A stretch of DNA of 64,000 bases, taken from the NCBI RefSeq assembly GCF_900169565.1, contig NZ_LT828648.1, forward strand, positions 1,180,876 to 1,244,875. The letters run 5' to 3'. Position 1 is the first letter of the stretch. Every line of letters begins with the position of its first letter. The notes under the pieces are model-generated. The model had not been told where the DNA came from. It saw nothing but the letters and a program-made list of their open reading frames with translations, and searched no databases. The stretch is from Nitrospira japonica (GTDB lineage: Bacteria; Nitrospirota; Nitrospiria; Nitrospirales; Nitrospiraceae). Shown here one piece after another: positions 54,459-64,000 of this stretch. The translations under genes were made by a program, and so were the position numbers.

Positions 54459-57400
54459 TTCTTTGCCCACAGGCGCGGAGAGTGTCGTCGCGGGAGGACT
54501 GCAAGAACTGAGAGGGAAGCAGGGGGTGACTTCACGCCGTATGCTTTGCCCGGTTCCTTGCACGTTCACCTGTTTCTCCGTCAGAACAGATTGGGGAACG
54601 TAAGTCGAGAATACGCTGATCATGGGTGGATCCGAAGGTTGCTGACGATACCAGGGGATGACCGATTGCACGTTGAATGAGGGGATGATCCCTCTCACGC
54701 CCGCGAGAGGATCATTGTTCGGCGGCAGCGGGCAACTGTTAAAACACACGGTTCCCGGCGGAACGTTCAGCAAAGTCAGTGCGTTGCCCGGCAGCACCGC
54801 CCCCATCAAGAATGCTGATATGCCGCTCACTGCTCCTGTGGCACGGATGCTGAGTGTGCCTGGGTTAATGTTGACCCTCACCGGCGCTGTTTGGGTGCCC
54901 ACGACTCCGTTAAGCGCTTGAAGGGTCGAGTTTGCACCGGCCGTGACATTGGTGCCGGATCCGACCGCGCTGAACACGGATCCTCCATTTGCGATCACGG
55001 AAACGCTGCCTCCTGTGTTCAATGACCCCAAGGTGACGTCTGTGCCCGCCGTATAGTCGAGCGACCCGGTCGTGCTAGTGGTTGTGGCCGCCGCCGCCAT
55101 CGTGATTGGGCCTCCCGCCGATACTGTGGTGCCGTTGGCCCCGTTTGTGGTCAGAGCGGCAAGCTGTGTCACTGAATTTGTCGCCGCCAGGCTCAGAGTT
55201 CCACCGGTCGATGCTACTGCGCCGGCAATGGTGAGATCCGCGGCGTTCGTCGAAAGATTGCCCGATATCGTCGACGTGCCCAAGATCAAGGCATTGGCAT
55301 CGGTGAGCGCCACGTTGTTCCCGCTGGTGATGGCGACCGTGCTGAAGTCGTTGCCGGCGTTCGTCAAGGTGATGTCGTTACCGGCGCCGGCGGCGAGCGT
55401 GGTGGCGCCAGTGACGGTGAGCGGCCCGGTTTGTGTGAGCGCGCCGGTGGTGGTGACCCCTAACGTGCCGCTGACGGTGGAGGTACCCAGATCCAGGGCA
55501 GTGCTATCGGTGAGGGCGACGTTGTTCCCGCTGGTGACGGCGACGGTGCTGAAATCGTTGCCGGCATTCGTCAAGGTGATGTCGTTGGCGGCGCCGGCGG
55601 CGAGCGTGGTGGCGCCAGTGACGGTGAGCGGCCCGGTTTGCGTGAGCGCGCCGGTGGTGGAGACCCCTAACGTGCCATTGATGGTCGAGGCACCGAGATC
55701 CAGGGCATTGCTATCCGTGAGGGCGACGTTGTTCCCGCTGGTGATGGCGACCGTGCTGAAGTCGTTAGCCGCGTTCGTCAAGGTGATGTCGTTGGCGGCG
55801 CCGGCGGCGAGGGTGGTGGTCCCGGCGACATTCAGGGCGCCGCTCTGGGTGAGGGCGCCGTTGGTGGTGACCCCTAACGTGCCATTGATGGTCGAGGCAC
55901 CGAGCACCAGGGCATTGCTATCCGTGAGGGCGACGGTGTTCCCGCTGGTGATGGCGACCGTGCTGAAATCGTTAGCCGCGTTCGTCAAGGTGATGTCGTT
56001 ACCGGCGCCGGCGGCGAGCGTGGTGGTCCCGGCGACATTCAGGGCGCCGCTCTGGGTGAGGGCGCCGTTGGTGGTGACCCCTAACGTGCCATTGATGGTC
56101 GAGGCACCGAGCACCAGGGCATTGGCATCCGTGAGGGCGACGGTGTTCCCGCTGGTGATGGCGACCGTGCTGAAATCGTTGCCGGCATTCGTCAAAGTGA
56201 TGTCGTTGGCGGCGCCGGCGGCGAGCGTGGTGGCGCCGGTCACATTCAAGGGGCCGGTTTGCGTGAGCGCGCCGGTGGTGGAGACCCCTAACGTGCCGCT
56301 GATCGTGGAGGCGCCGAGCGTGAGCGCATTGATGTCAGTGAGGGCGACGTTGCGGCCGCTGGTGATGGCGACCGTGCTGAAGTCGTTGCCGGCATTCGTC
56401 AAGGTGATGTCGTTGGCGGCGCCGGCGGCGAGCGTGGTCGGGCCCGCGGCGAGGATGGCGCCGGTTTGCGTGAGCGGGCCGGTGGCGGTCACCGCCAGCG
56501 TGCCGGTGGAGGTGGCCCCGGCATTCGCACTCACCCCGCCGATGGTGACCGGGCCGGTCTCGGCCCAGGCGATGTTGCCGCCCGTGAAGGTGACGGTCTC
56601 AAAACTGTTGGCCGTATTGGTCAAGGTAATGTTGCCGCGGGTGCCGGCGGTGCCGCCGAGATCCGTGACGGTGAGGCTCTGCCCGACATTCAAGGTGACC
56701 GGGGCACTCTGGGTCAGGTTATGCGTGGCGGTGGTGCTGCCGGTGAAGGCCGGGGCCGCGGTGGTGACGGAGACCGGGCCGCCGAACTGATTGGCCGTGT
56801 TGCCGAGCGTAATGGCCGAGGGCAGCAGCGGCGGGCCGGCAAAGGTGGCGGTGGTGCCGGTCGTGGTGACCGTGATGTTGCCGGTGCCGGGTAACGGTAG
56901 CGCATTGAGATTCGTATCGGCTCCTAAGACAAAGCTGGAGCCGGTTCCTCCGATGGACGCTTGGGTGCCCCCGATCTGGGTCGTGCCCAAGAGGGTCACA
57001 TTACCGGCCGGCGTCAGGGTGGCATCGCCGACGACGGTGAGGGTGTGGCCGGCCGGCAGTGTGAGATCGCCCGCTGTGGTGGTCGCGGTCAGATTGCCGC
57101 CCACGGTGGAGGTGTGGAGCGTGAGGGCCGCGCCATTGGCCAGGGTCACGGAGCCGAGCGTGGCGGCGGCGGTCGTATCGAAGCCCGCGGCTCCGCCCAC
57201 GGTTAAGGCCCCGGTTTGACTGATCGCACCCCCGGCCGTGACGGCCAGATTCCCGCTGACGGTGGAGGTACCCAGATCCAGGGCAGTGCTATCGGTGAGG
57301 GCGACGTTGTTCCCGCTGGTGACGGCGACCGTGCTGAAATCGTTAGCCGCGTTCGTCAAGGTGATGTCGTTGGCGGCGCCGGCGGCGAGCGTGGTGGCGC

Positions 57401-60400
57401 CGGTCACATTCAAGGGGCCGGTTTGCGTGAGCGCGCCGGTGGTGGAGACCCCTAACGTGCCATTGATGGTCGAGGCACCGAGATCCAGGGCATTGCTATC
57501 CGTGAGGGCGACGTTGTTCCCGCTGGTGATGGCGACCGTGCTGAAGTCGTTAGCCGCGTTCGTCAAGGTGATGTCGTTACCGGCGCCGGCGGCGAGCGTG
57601 GTGGTCCCGGCGACATTCAGGGCGCCGCTCTGGGTGAGGGCGCCGTTGGTGGTGACCCCTAACGTGCCATTGATGGTCGAGGCACCGAGCACCAGGGCAT
57701 TGGCATCCGTGAGGGCGACGGTGTTCCCGCTGGTGATGGCGACCGTGCTGAAATCGTTGCCGGCATTCGTCAAGGTGATGTCGTTACCGGCGCCGGCGGC
57801 GAGGGTGGTGGTCCCGGCGACATTCAGGGCGCCGCTCTGGGTGAGGGCGCCGTTGGTGGTGACCCCTAACGTGCCATTGATGGTCGAGGCACCGAGCACC
57901 AGGGCATTGGCATCCGTGAGGGCGACGGTGTTCCCGCTGGTGATGGCGACCGTGCTGAAATCGTTGCCGGCATTCGTCAAAGTGATGTCGTTGGCACCGG
58001 CCGTCAAGGTCGTGGTGCCGGGAATGATCAGCGTGCCGGTTTGACTGATCGCACCCCCGGCCGTGACGGCCAGATTCCCGCTTGCGGTCAGAGTCGGCAG
58101 CGAGATCGGGGCATTATCAAAGGTCAGGGTCAGATTGCGCAGATTGGTGAGGCCGGCCAGGGTGGGCACGCTGGCGCCGGCATTCACATTGCGCAGGCCC
58201 AGATCGCGGATGTTGCTCGTGGTTCCGCCAAAGGCCATTGCCCCGGTGAAGTTGTTGGGCTGCGTGTCGAGGAGGATATCGGCACCGGCCACGGTCGTGG
58301 CCAGCGTGGTAGTGCCGGGAACGGTCAGCGCGCCGGATTGAGTGATCGTGCCGCCGGCCGTGACAGACAAATTCCCGCCGGCCGTCAATGCTAGTGCCGG
58401 TAGCGAGATCGGCGTATTGTCAAAGGTCAGGGTCAGGTTGCGCAGATTGGTGAGGCCGGCCAGGGTGGGCACGCTGGCGCCGGCATTCACATTGCGCAGG
58501 CCCAGATCGCGGATGTTGCTCGTGGTCCCGCCAAAGGCCATTGCCCCGGTGAAGTTGTTGGGCTGCGTGTCGAGGAGGATATCGGAGCCGGCCACGGTCG
58601 TGGCCAGCGTGGTGGCGCCGCCCACCGCCACCGCACCGGACTGAGCAATCGTCCCGCCGGCCGTCAGGGTCAAATTCCCGCTCGCAGTCAACGCCGGCAG
58701 CGAGATCGGGGCATTATCAAAGGTCAGGGTCAGGTTGCGCAGATTGGTGAGGCCGGCCAGGGTGGGCACGCTGGCGCCGGCATTCACATTGCGCAGCCGC
58801 ACGTCACGAAGGTTGCTCTGCGTACCGCCGAATACGATCGCACTCCCAAAGTCATTGGCCTGGGTTGCCAACAAGACGTCAGTATTTGTAGTGGTGGCCG
58901 TGAATGTAGTGACGCCGGTGACGTTCAGCACTCCCGACTGGCTGAGCGGCCCGCCGGCCGTGAGGCCGAGCGTGCCGCTGACCGTGGAGGCACCGAGCAC
59001 CAGGGCATTGCTATCCGTGAGGGCGACGTTGTGGCCGCTGGTGATGGCGACCGTGCTGAAGTCGTTGCCGGCATTCGTCAAGGTGATGTCGTTACCGGCG
59101 CCGGCGGCGAGCGTGGTGGTCCCGGCGACATTCAGGGCGCCGCTCTGGGTGAGGGCGCCGGTGGTGGTGACCCCTAACGTGCCATTGATGGTCGAGGCAC
59201 CGAGCGTGAGGGCATTGATGTCAGTGAGCGTGACGTTGTTGCCGCTCACGATCGAGACCGGGCCGGTAAAGTTGTTGGCGTTGTCGAGCGTGATGTCATT
59301 CACCCCGGCCGTCAAGGTCGTGGTGCCGGGGATGACGAGATTCCCTGTGTCGGTGATGCCGCCGCCGGCCGTGACCGTCAAGTTCCCGCCGCCGGTCAGG
59401 GTCAGAGCCGGTAGGGCCACCGGGGCACTGTTGAAGGTCAGGGTCAGATTGCGCAGATTGGTGAGGCCGGCCAGGGTGGGCACGCTGGCGCCGGCATTCA
59501 CATTGCGCAGGCTCAGATCGCGGATGTTGCTCGTGGTTCCGCCGAAGGCAATCGCTCCGGTGAAGTTATTGGGCTGCGTGTTGAGGAGAATATCGGAACC
59601 GGCCACGGTCGTGGCCAACGTCGTGGTGCCGCCCACCGTCATGGTGCCGGATTGGGTAATTGAGCCACCGGCCGTCAGATTCACGGCACCACTGGCGGCG
59701 AGCGTGGGTACGGTGATGGGTGCATTGTCAAACGTCAGGGTCAGATTGCGCAGATTGGTGAGGCCGGCCAGGGTGGGCATGGTGGCGCCGGCATTGAGAT
59801 TCCGCAAGCCCAGATCGCGGATGTTGCTGGTGGTCCCGCCAAGAGTGACAGCACCGGTGATGTTATTGGCATGGGTGTTGAGGAGAATATCGGAACCGGC
59901 CACCGTGGTGGCCAGGGTCATGGTGCCGGGAACAGTCAGCGCTCCGGACTGAGCAATCATGCCACCGGCAGTGGCGGTCAAGTTGCCGCCGGCCGTCAGT
60001 GTCAGAGTGGGCAATGTGATGGGCGCGTTGTCAAAGGTCAAGGTCAGGTTGCGGAGATTCGTCAGGCCGGCCAGGGTCGGTACAGTCGCCCCCGCGTTTA
60101 CATTGCGCAGGGAGACATCGCGGAAGTTGGCCTGCGTTCCGGCAAATGAAAAGGCTCCGCCGAGGTTGTTGGCCTGCGTGCCGAGGAGCACGTCGCTATT
60201 GGCTGCCGTCGCCGTCAATGTGGTTGTCCCGGTCACCGTCAGTGCACCTGACTGACTCAGCGTTCCTCCTGTCGTGACGTCGAGCGTGCCGCTGACCGTG
60301 GAAGCGGCAAGAGTGAGCGCAGCGCTGTCAGTGAGGGCGACGTTATTGCCGCTCGTAATGCCGACCGTTGAGAAGTTGTTGGCGGCATTGGTCAAGACAA

Positions 60401-63400
60401 TATTGTTGGCGGATCCCGCGGCCAGAGTGGTCGTGCCACCTACATTCAGCGGACCGCTCTGGGTGAGGGCGCCGTTCGTCGTCACGTCGAAGGTTCCGCC
60501 GATCGTGGAGGATCCAAGAATCAGTGCGTTGGCGTCACGGAGTGTGACGTTGTTCCCGGTGGTGATGCCGATCGTGCTGAAGTTGTTAGCGGCATTATTC
60601 AGCACGATGTTGTTGGCGGCACCGGCGGCCAGGGTCGTCGCGCCGGTCACATTCAGCGCACCGCTCTGGGTTACGACCCCGTTGGCCGCCACGTTGAAGG
60701 TGCCGCTGATCGTGGATGTCCCGAGATCGAGAGCATTGGCATCGGTGAGGGCGACGTTGTTGCCGGTCGTGATGCCGACGGTGGTGAAATTGTTGGCCGC
60801 ATTATTCAAGGTGATGTTGTTGGCGGCGCCGGCGGCGAGGGTCGTGACTCCGGCGACGTTCAAGGCTCCGGATTGCGTGATGGCCCCTGCCGTGGTGACC
60901 CCCAACGTCCCGCTGACGGTGGAGGCGCCGAGGATCAAGGCGTTGGCATCGGCGAGGGCAACGTTGTTGCCGCTGGTGATGCTCGCCGTCGAGAAGTTGT
61001 TGGCGGCATTGTTCAGAGTAATATCGTTGGCGGCGCCAGCGGCCAAGGTGGTGGAACCGGTCACAACCAGGGGGCCACTTTGGGTCAGAGCACCGTTAGT
61101 GGTGACGTTGAATGTCCCGCTGACGGTGGATGTGCCGAGGCTCAGCGCGTTGGCGTCGGTGAGGGCGACGTTGTTGCCATTGGTGATGCCGACGGTAGAG
61201 AAGTTATTGGCTGCGTTATTCAAGGTGATGTTATTGGCGGCACCGGCGGCGAGGGTCGTGATCCCGGCCACGTTCAAGGCTCCGGATTGGGTGATGGCTC
61301 CTGCCGTCGTGACCCCCAACGTGCCATTGACCGTGGAGGTGCCCAGATCCAGAGCGTTGATGTCGTTCAAGGTGACGTTGTTGCCGCTGACGATCGAGAC
61401 CGAGCCGGTAAAGTTATTGGCATTGTCGAGCGTGATATTGTTCGTTCCTGCCGTCAACGTCGTCGTCCCGGGCACGACGACGTTGCCGGTGTCGGTGATG
61501 GCGCCGCCGGCCGTGACTGTCAAGTTTCCGCCGCCGGTCAACGTTACGGCCGGCAAGGCGACCGCGGCATTATTGAAAGTCAAGGTCAGGTTGCGCAAAT
61601 TGGTCAGGCCGGCCAGGGTGGGAACGGTCGCGCTCGCGCTGATATTCCGAAGTTGCACATCTCGAAAATTCGCCTGAGTGCCTGCAAACGAGAGGGTTCC
61701 CCCGAAACTATTGGCTTGAGTATCAAGCAGGATGTCGCTCGCAGCCGCCGTAGCAGTGAAACTGGTTGTGCCGGTCACGGCCAGCGCACCGCTCTGAGTC
61801 AGCACGCCACCCGTGGTGAGGGCCAGGGTGCCACTGACAGTCGAGGCTGCGAGATTCAGGACGTTAGCATCGGTGAGGGTGACGTTGTTGCCATTGGTGA
61901 TGCCGACGGTGGAGAAATTGTTGGCCGCATTATTCAAGGTGATGTTGTTGGCGGCGCCGGCGGCGAGGGTCGTGACCCCGGCGACGGTGAGGGCGCCGCT
62001 CTGGGTCAGGGCGCCGTTGGTGGTGACACCCAGGGTGCCGGAGACGGCCGAGGTTCCTAGCACGAGCGCATTGCTATCGACCAACGCCACGTTGTTGCCA
62101 TTGGTGATGCCGACGGTGGAGAAGTTATTGGCTGCGTTATTCAAGGTGATGTTGTTAGCGGCGCCGGCGGCGAGGGTCGTGACCCCGGCGACGGTGAGGG
62201 CGCCGCTCTGGGTCAGGGCGCCGTTGGTGGTGACGCCCAGGGTGCCACTGACGGTCGACGCGGCGAGGTTGAGGGCGGTCGAATCTTGTAGCGTGACGTT
62301 GTTGGCGTTGGTGATGCCGACGGTGCCGAAGACGTTTCCGGCGTTATTCAAAGTGATGTTGTTGGCGGCGCCGGCGGCGAGGGTCGTGGCGCCGGCGACG
62401 GTGAGGGCGCCGCTCTGGGTCAGGGCGCCGTTCGTCGTCACGTCGAAGGCTCCGCTGATTGTGGAGACGCCGAGGATGAGGGCGTTCGTATCCCGAAGCG
62501 AGACATTGTTGCCATTGGTGATGCCGACGGTGGAGAAATTGTTGGCCGCATTATTCAAGGTGATGTCGTTAGCGGTGCCGGCGGCGAGGGTCGTGACCCC
62601 GGCGACGGTGAGGGCGCCGCTCTGGGTCAGGGCGCCGTTGGTGGTGACGCCCAGGGTGCCACTGACGGTCGACGCGGCGAGGGTCAGGGCATTGGCATCG
62701 GTGAGGGCGACATTGTTGCCGGTCGTGATGCCGACGGTGGAGAAATTGTTGGCCGCATTATTTAAGGTGATGTTGTTGGCGGCGCCGGCGGCGAGGGTCG
62801 TGGCGCCGGCGACGGTGAGGGCGCCGCTCTGGGTCAGGGCGCCGTTGGTGGTGACGCCCAGGGTGCCACTGACGGTTGACGCGGCGAGGGTCAGGGCATT
62901 GGCATCGGTGAGGGCGACATTGTTGCCGGTCGTGATGCCGACGGTGGAGAAGTTATTGGCTGCGTTATTCAAGGTGATGTCGTTAGCGGCGCCGGCGGCG
63001 AGGGTCGTGACCCCGGCGACGGTGAGGGCGCCGCTCTGGGTCAGGGCGCCGTTGGTGGTGACGCCCAGGGTGCCACTGACGGTTGACGCGGCGAGGGTCA
63101 GGGCATTGGCATCGGTGAGGGCGACATTGTTGCCGGTCGTGATGCCGACGGTGGAGAAATTGTTGGCCGCATTATTTAAGGTGATGTTGTTGGCGGCGCC
63201 GGCGGCGAGGGTCGTGACCCCGGCGACGGTGAGGGCGCCGCTCTGGGTCAGGGCGCCGTTGGTGGTGACACCCAGGGTGCCGGAGACGGCCGAGGTTCCT
63301 AGCACGAGCGCATTGCTATCGACCAACGCCACGTTGTTGCCATTGGTGATGCCGACGGTGGAGAAATTGTTGGCCGCATTATTCAAGGTGATGTTGTTGG

Positions 63401-64000
63401 CGGCGCCGGCGGCGAGGGTCGTGACCCCGGCGACGGTGAGGGCGCCGCTCTGGGTCAGGGCGCCGTTGGTGGTGACACCCAGGGTGCCGGAGACGGCCGA
63501 GGTTCCTAGCACGAGCGCATTGCTATCGACCAACGCCACGTTGTTGCCATTGGTGATGCCGACGGTGGAGAAGTTATTGGCTGCGTTATTCAAGGTGATG
63601 TTGTTAGCGGCGCCGGCGGCGAGGGTCGTGACCCCGGCGACGGTGAGGGCGCCGCTCTGGGTCAGGGCGCCGTTGGTGGTGACGCCCAGGGTGCCACTGA
63701 CGGTCGACGCGGCGAGGTTGAGGGCGGTCGAATCTTGTAGCGTGACGTTGTTGGCGTTGGTGATGCCGACGGTGCCGAAGACGTTTCCGGCGTTATTCAA
63801 AGTGATGTTGTTGGCGGCGCCGGCGGCGAGGGTCGTGGCGCCGGCGACGGTGAGGGCGCCGCTCTGGGTCAGGGCGCCGTTCGTCGTCACGTCGAAGGCT
63901 CCGCTGATTGTGGAGACGCCGAGGATGAGGGCGTTCGTATCCCGAAGCGAGACATTGTTGCCATTGGTGATGCCGACGGTGGAGAAATTGTTGGCCGCAT
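54441..64000 (-). CDS. Giant repetitive adhesin-like protein (5' end beyond the window)
   Basis: At least 3185 residues with no stop up to the right edge, so the true start and any signal or secretion domain lie outside. The body is a long array of beta-strand repeats of about 69 residues (pattern GALTQSGALTVAG, TTLAAGAANNITLNN, FSTVGITNGNNVAL, ALxLGxSTVSGTLGV), interrupted by a second repeat type (GLTNLRNLTLTFDNAPI). Such Asn/Thr/Gly-rich repeats fold as right-handed beta-helices in filamentous-haemagglutinin-like adhesins, usually exported by two-partner secretion. The C-terminus (about the last 110 residues) is non-repetitive, with Cys pairs (CFNSCPLPP, PCFPLSSCSPP). No TpsB-like partner is in the window. 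Confidence 0.85.
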   Translation of the reverse strand, partial: AANNFSTVGITNGNNVSLRDTNALILGVSTISGAFDVTTNGALTQSGALTVAGATTLAAGAANNITLNNAGNVFGTVGITNANNVTLQDSTALNLAASTVSGTLGVTTNGALTQSGALTVAGVTTLAAGAANNITLNNAANNFSTVGITNGNNVALVDSNALVLGTSAVSGTLGVTTNGALTQSGALTVAGVTTLAAGAANNITLNNAANNFSTVGITNGNNVALVDSNALVLGTSAVSGTLGVTTNGALTQSGALTVAGVTTLAAGAANNITLNNAANNFSTVGITTGNNVALTDANALTLAASTVSGTLGVTTNGALTQSGALTVAGVTTLAAGAANDITLNNAANNFSTVGITTGNNVALTDANALTLAASTVSGTLGVTTNGALTQSGALTVAGATTLAAGAANNITLNNAANNFSTVGITTGNNVALTDANALTLAASTVSGTLGVTTNGALTQSGALTVAGVTTLAAGTANDITLNNAANNFSTVGITNGNNVSLRDTNALILGVSTISGAFDVTTNGALTQSGALTVAGATTLAAGAANNITLNNAGNVFGTVGITNANNVTLQDSTALNLAASTVSGTLGVTTNGALTQSGALTVAGVTTLAAGAANNITLNNAANNFSTVGITNGNNVALVDSNALVLGTSAVSGTLGVTTNGALTQSGALTVAGVTTLAAGAANNITLNNAANNFSTVGITNGNNVTLTDANVLNLAASTVSGTLALTTGGVLTQSGALAVTGTTSFTATAAASDILLDTQANSFGGTLSFAGTQANFRDVQLRNISASATVPTLAGLTNLRNLTLTFNNAAVALPAVTLTGGGNLTVTAGGAITDTGNVVVPGTTTLTAGTNNITLDNANNFTGSVSIVSGNNVTLNDINALDLGTSTVNGTLGVTTAGAITQSGALNVAGITTLAAGAANNITLNNAANNFSTVGITNGNNVALTDANALSLGTSTVSGTFNVTTNGALTQSGPLVVTGSTTLAAGAANDITLNNAANNFSTASITSGNNVALADANALILGASTVSGTLGVTTAGAITQSGALNVAGVTTLAAGAANNITLNNAANNFTTVGITTGNNVALTDANALDLGTSTISGTFNVAANGVVTQSGALNVTGATTLAAGAANNIVLNNAANNFSTIGITTGNNVTLRDANALILGSSTIGGTFDVTTNGALTQSGPLNVGGTTTLAAGSANNIVLTNAANNFSTVGITSGNNVALTDSAALTLAASTVSGTLDVTTGGTLSQSGALTVTGTTTLTATAANSDVLLGTQANNLGGAFSFAGTQANFRDVSLRNVNAGATVPTLAGLTNLRNLTLTFDNAPITLPTLTLTAGGNLTATAGGMIAQSGALTVPGTMTLATTVAGSDILLNTHANNITGAVTLGGTTSNIRDLGLRNLNAGATMPTLAGLTNLRNLTLTFDNAPITVPTLAASGAVNLTAGGSITQSGTMTVGGTTTLATTVAGSDILLNTQPNNFTGAIAFGGTTSNIRDLSLRNVNAGASVPTLAGLTNLRNLTLTFNSAPVALPALTLTGGGNLTVTAGGGITDTGNLVIPGTTTLTAGVNDITLDNANNFTGPVSIVSGNNVTLTDINALTLGASTINGTLGVTTTGALTQSGALNVAGTTTLAAGAGNDITLTNAGNDFSTVAITSGHNVALTDSNALVLGASTVSGTLGLTAGGPLSQSGVLNVTGVTTFTATTTNTDVLLATQANDFGSAIVFGGTQSNLRDVRLRNVNAGASVPTLAGLTNLRNLTLTFDNAPISLPALTASGNLTLTAGGTIAQSGAVAVGGATTLATTVAGSDILLDTQPNNFTGAMAFGGTTSNIRDLGLRNVNAGASVPTLAGLTNLRNLTLTFDNTPISLPALALTAGGNLSVTAGGTITQSGALTVPGTTTLATTVAGADILLDTQPNNFTGAMAFGGTTSNIRDLGLRNVNAGASVPTLAGLTNLRNLTLTFDNAPISLPTLTASGNLAVTAGGAISQTGTLIIPGTTTLTAGANDITLTNAGNDFSTVAITSGNTVALTDANALVLGASTINGTLGVTTNGALTQSGALNVAGTTTLAAGAGNDITLTNAGNDFSTVAITSGNTVALTDANALVLGASTINGTLGVTTNGALTQSGALNVAGTTTLAAGAGNDITLTNAANDFSTVAITSGNNVALTDSNALDLGASTINGTLGVSTTGALTQTGPLNVTGATTLAAGAANDITLTNAANDFSTVAVTSGNNVALTDSTALDLGTSTVSGNLAVTAGGAISQTGALTVGGAAGFDTTAAATLGSVTLANGAALTLHTSTVGGNLTATTTAGDLTLPAGHTLTVVGDATLTPAGNVTLLGTTQIGGTQASIGGTGSSFVLGADTNLNALPLPGTGNITVTTTGTTATFAGPPLLPSAITLGNTANQFGGPVSVTTAAPAFTGSTTATHNLTQSAPVTLNVGQSLTVTDLGGTAGTRGNITLTNTANSFETVTFTGGNIAWAETGPVTIGGVSANAGATSTGTLAVTATGPLTQTGAILAAGPTTLAAGAANDITLTNAGNDFSTVAITSGRNVALTDINALTLGASTISGTLGVSTTGALTQTGPLNVTGATTLAAGAANDITLTNAGNDFSTVAITSGNTVALTDANALVLGASTINGTLGVTTNGALTQSGALNVAGTTTLAAGAGNDITLTNAANDFSTVAITSGNTVALTDSNALVLGASTINGTLGVTTNGALTQSGALNVAGTTTLAAGAANDITLTNAANDFSTVAITSGNNVALTDSNALDLGASTINGTLGVSTTGALTQTGPLTVTGATTLAAGAANDITLTNAGNDFSTVAVTSGNNVALTDSTALDLGTSTVSGTLGVTTTGALTQTGPLTVTGATTLAAGAGNDITLTNAGNDFSTVAITSGNNVALTDANALILGTSTISGNLSTNAADLTIAGAVASTGGTLSLAATNSVTQLAALTTNGANGTTVSAGGPITMAAAATTTSTTGSLDYTAGTDVTLGSLNTGGSVSVIANGGSVFSAVGSGTNVTAGANSTLQALNGVVGTQTAPVRVNINPGTLSIRATGAVSGISAFLMGAVLPGNALTLLNVPPGTVCFNSCPLPPNNDPLAGVRGIIPSFNVQSVIPWYRQQPSDPPMISVFSTYVPQSVLTEKQVNVQGTGQSIRREVTPCFPLSSCSPPATTLSAPVGKEGAAAR
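55300..64000. repeat. 207-bp repeats of the adhesin gene with 1449-bp higher-order unit
   Basis: The adhesin gene consists largely of 207-bp units. On top of this, the tract from about 61883 to 62551 reappears at about 63332-64000 without differences that I could see, at a distance of 1449 bases, exactly seven units. This indicates recent block duplication by unequal exchange. Long open frames on the opposite strand across 55-62 kb come from the repeat composition. Confidence 0.85.

Noticed and set aside
55072-62060. Plus-strand frames of up to 572 codons across the adhesin gene
   Set aside because: They are antisense to the 207-bp repeats, highly Val/Ala/Pro-rich and open only because of GC-rich periodic composition.

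Overview
The window looks like chromosomal DNA of a Nitrospira-type bacterium (phylum Nitrospirota). This is inferred from gene content and gene style: a TPR-CHAT protein, caspase-like proteins, a Gly-tailed RRM protein, a DUF6496 mini-protein, and a photolyase next to a DUF523/DUF1722 protein. No rRNA, tRNA or other phylogenetic marker is present, so the assignment is moderate. GC is mid-50s by eye, except for a clearly GC-richer block at about 39.2-43.0 kb.

Region 1 (0-7.6 kb) looks like a defence or toxin island. It holds a HEPN-like helical protein, a short conserved protein, a tight sce7726-sce7725-RES operon (PD-(D/E)XK-like protein, partner, Zn-finger RES protein), a convergent pair of an HExxH protein and a DUF3800 protein coupled by an ATGA overlap, and the decayed 3' end of a type I restriction specificity gene (hsdS) with a truncated downstream ORF.

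Region 2 (8-36 kb) is dominated by minus-strand genes. A secreted TPR-CHAT protein has 13 nearly identical 126-bp repeats. A secreted caspase fused to an NlpC/P60-like domain is coupled to a membrane-anchored partner. Upstream of these is a compact cassette, in transcription order: PG-binding/CHAP-like hydrolase, PhoD-like metallophosphatase, DUF6603 protein, then unrecognised proteins of 931, 1480, 595 and 125 aa. A second caspase with a DUF1353 protein runs divergently. This cassette is the best candidate for an undescribed system.

Region 3 (36.6-43.7 kb) is a second, rearranged copy of part of that cassette. A 2507-bp block (25953-28459) recurs at 36722-39228 with one difference noticed by eye. 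It is joined in frame to a GC-rich homologous N-terminus, giving a chimeric DUF6603 gene, and is followed by an amidase_2-like gene from the same GC-rich source. To the right are decayed remnants of the PhoD 5' end, the intergenic spacer and the last codons of the CHAP-like gene, in the original order. An ancestral tandem copy was therefore invaded, partly replaced and partly eroded.

Region 4 (44.5-54.3 kb) is ordinary chromosome: RRM protein with terminator, lipoprotein, DUF1566 protein, TupA-like ATP-grasp, methyltransferase, PilZ protein, photolyase, DUF523/DUF1722 protein, CbiX-like protein, DUF6496 protein and small exported proteins. Region 5 (54.4 kb to the right edge) is one huge repetitive adhesin-like gene, 5'-truncated by the window, built from roughly 69-aa repeats with a visible 1449-bp higher-order duplication.
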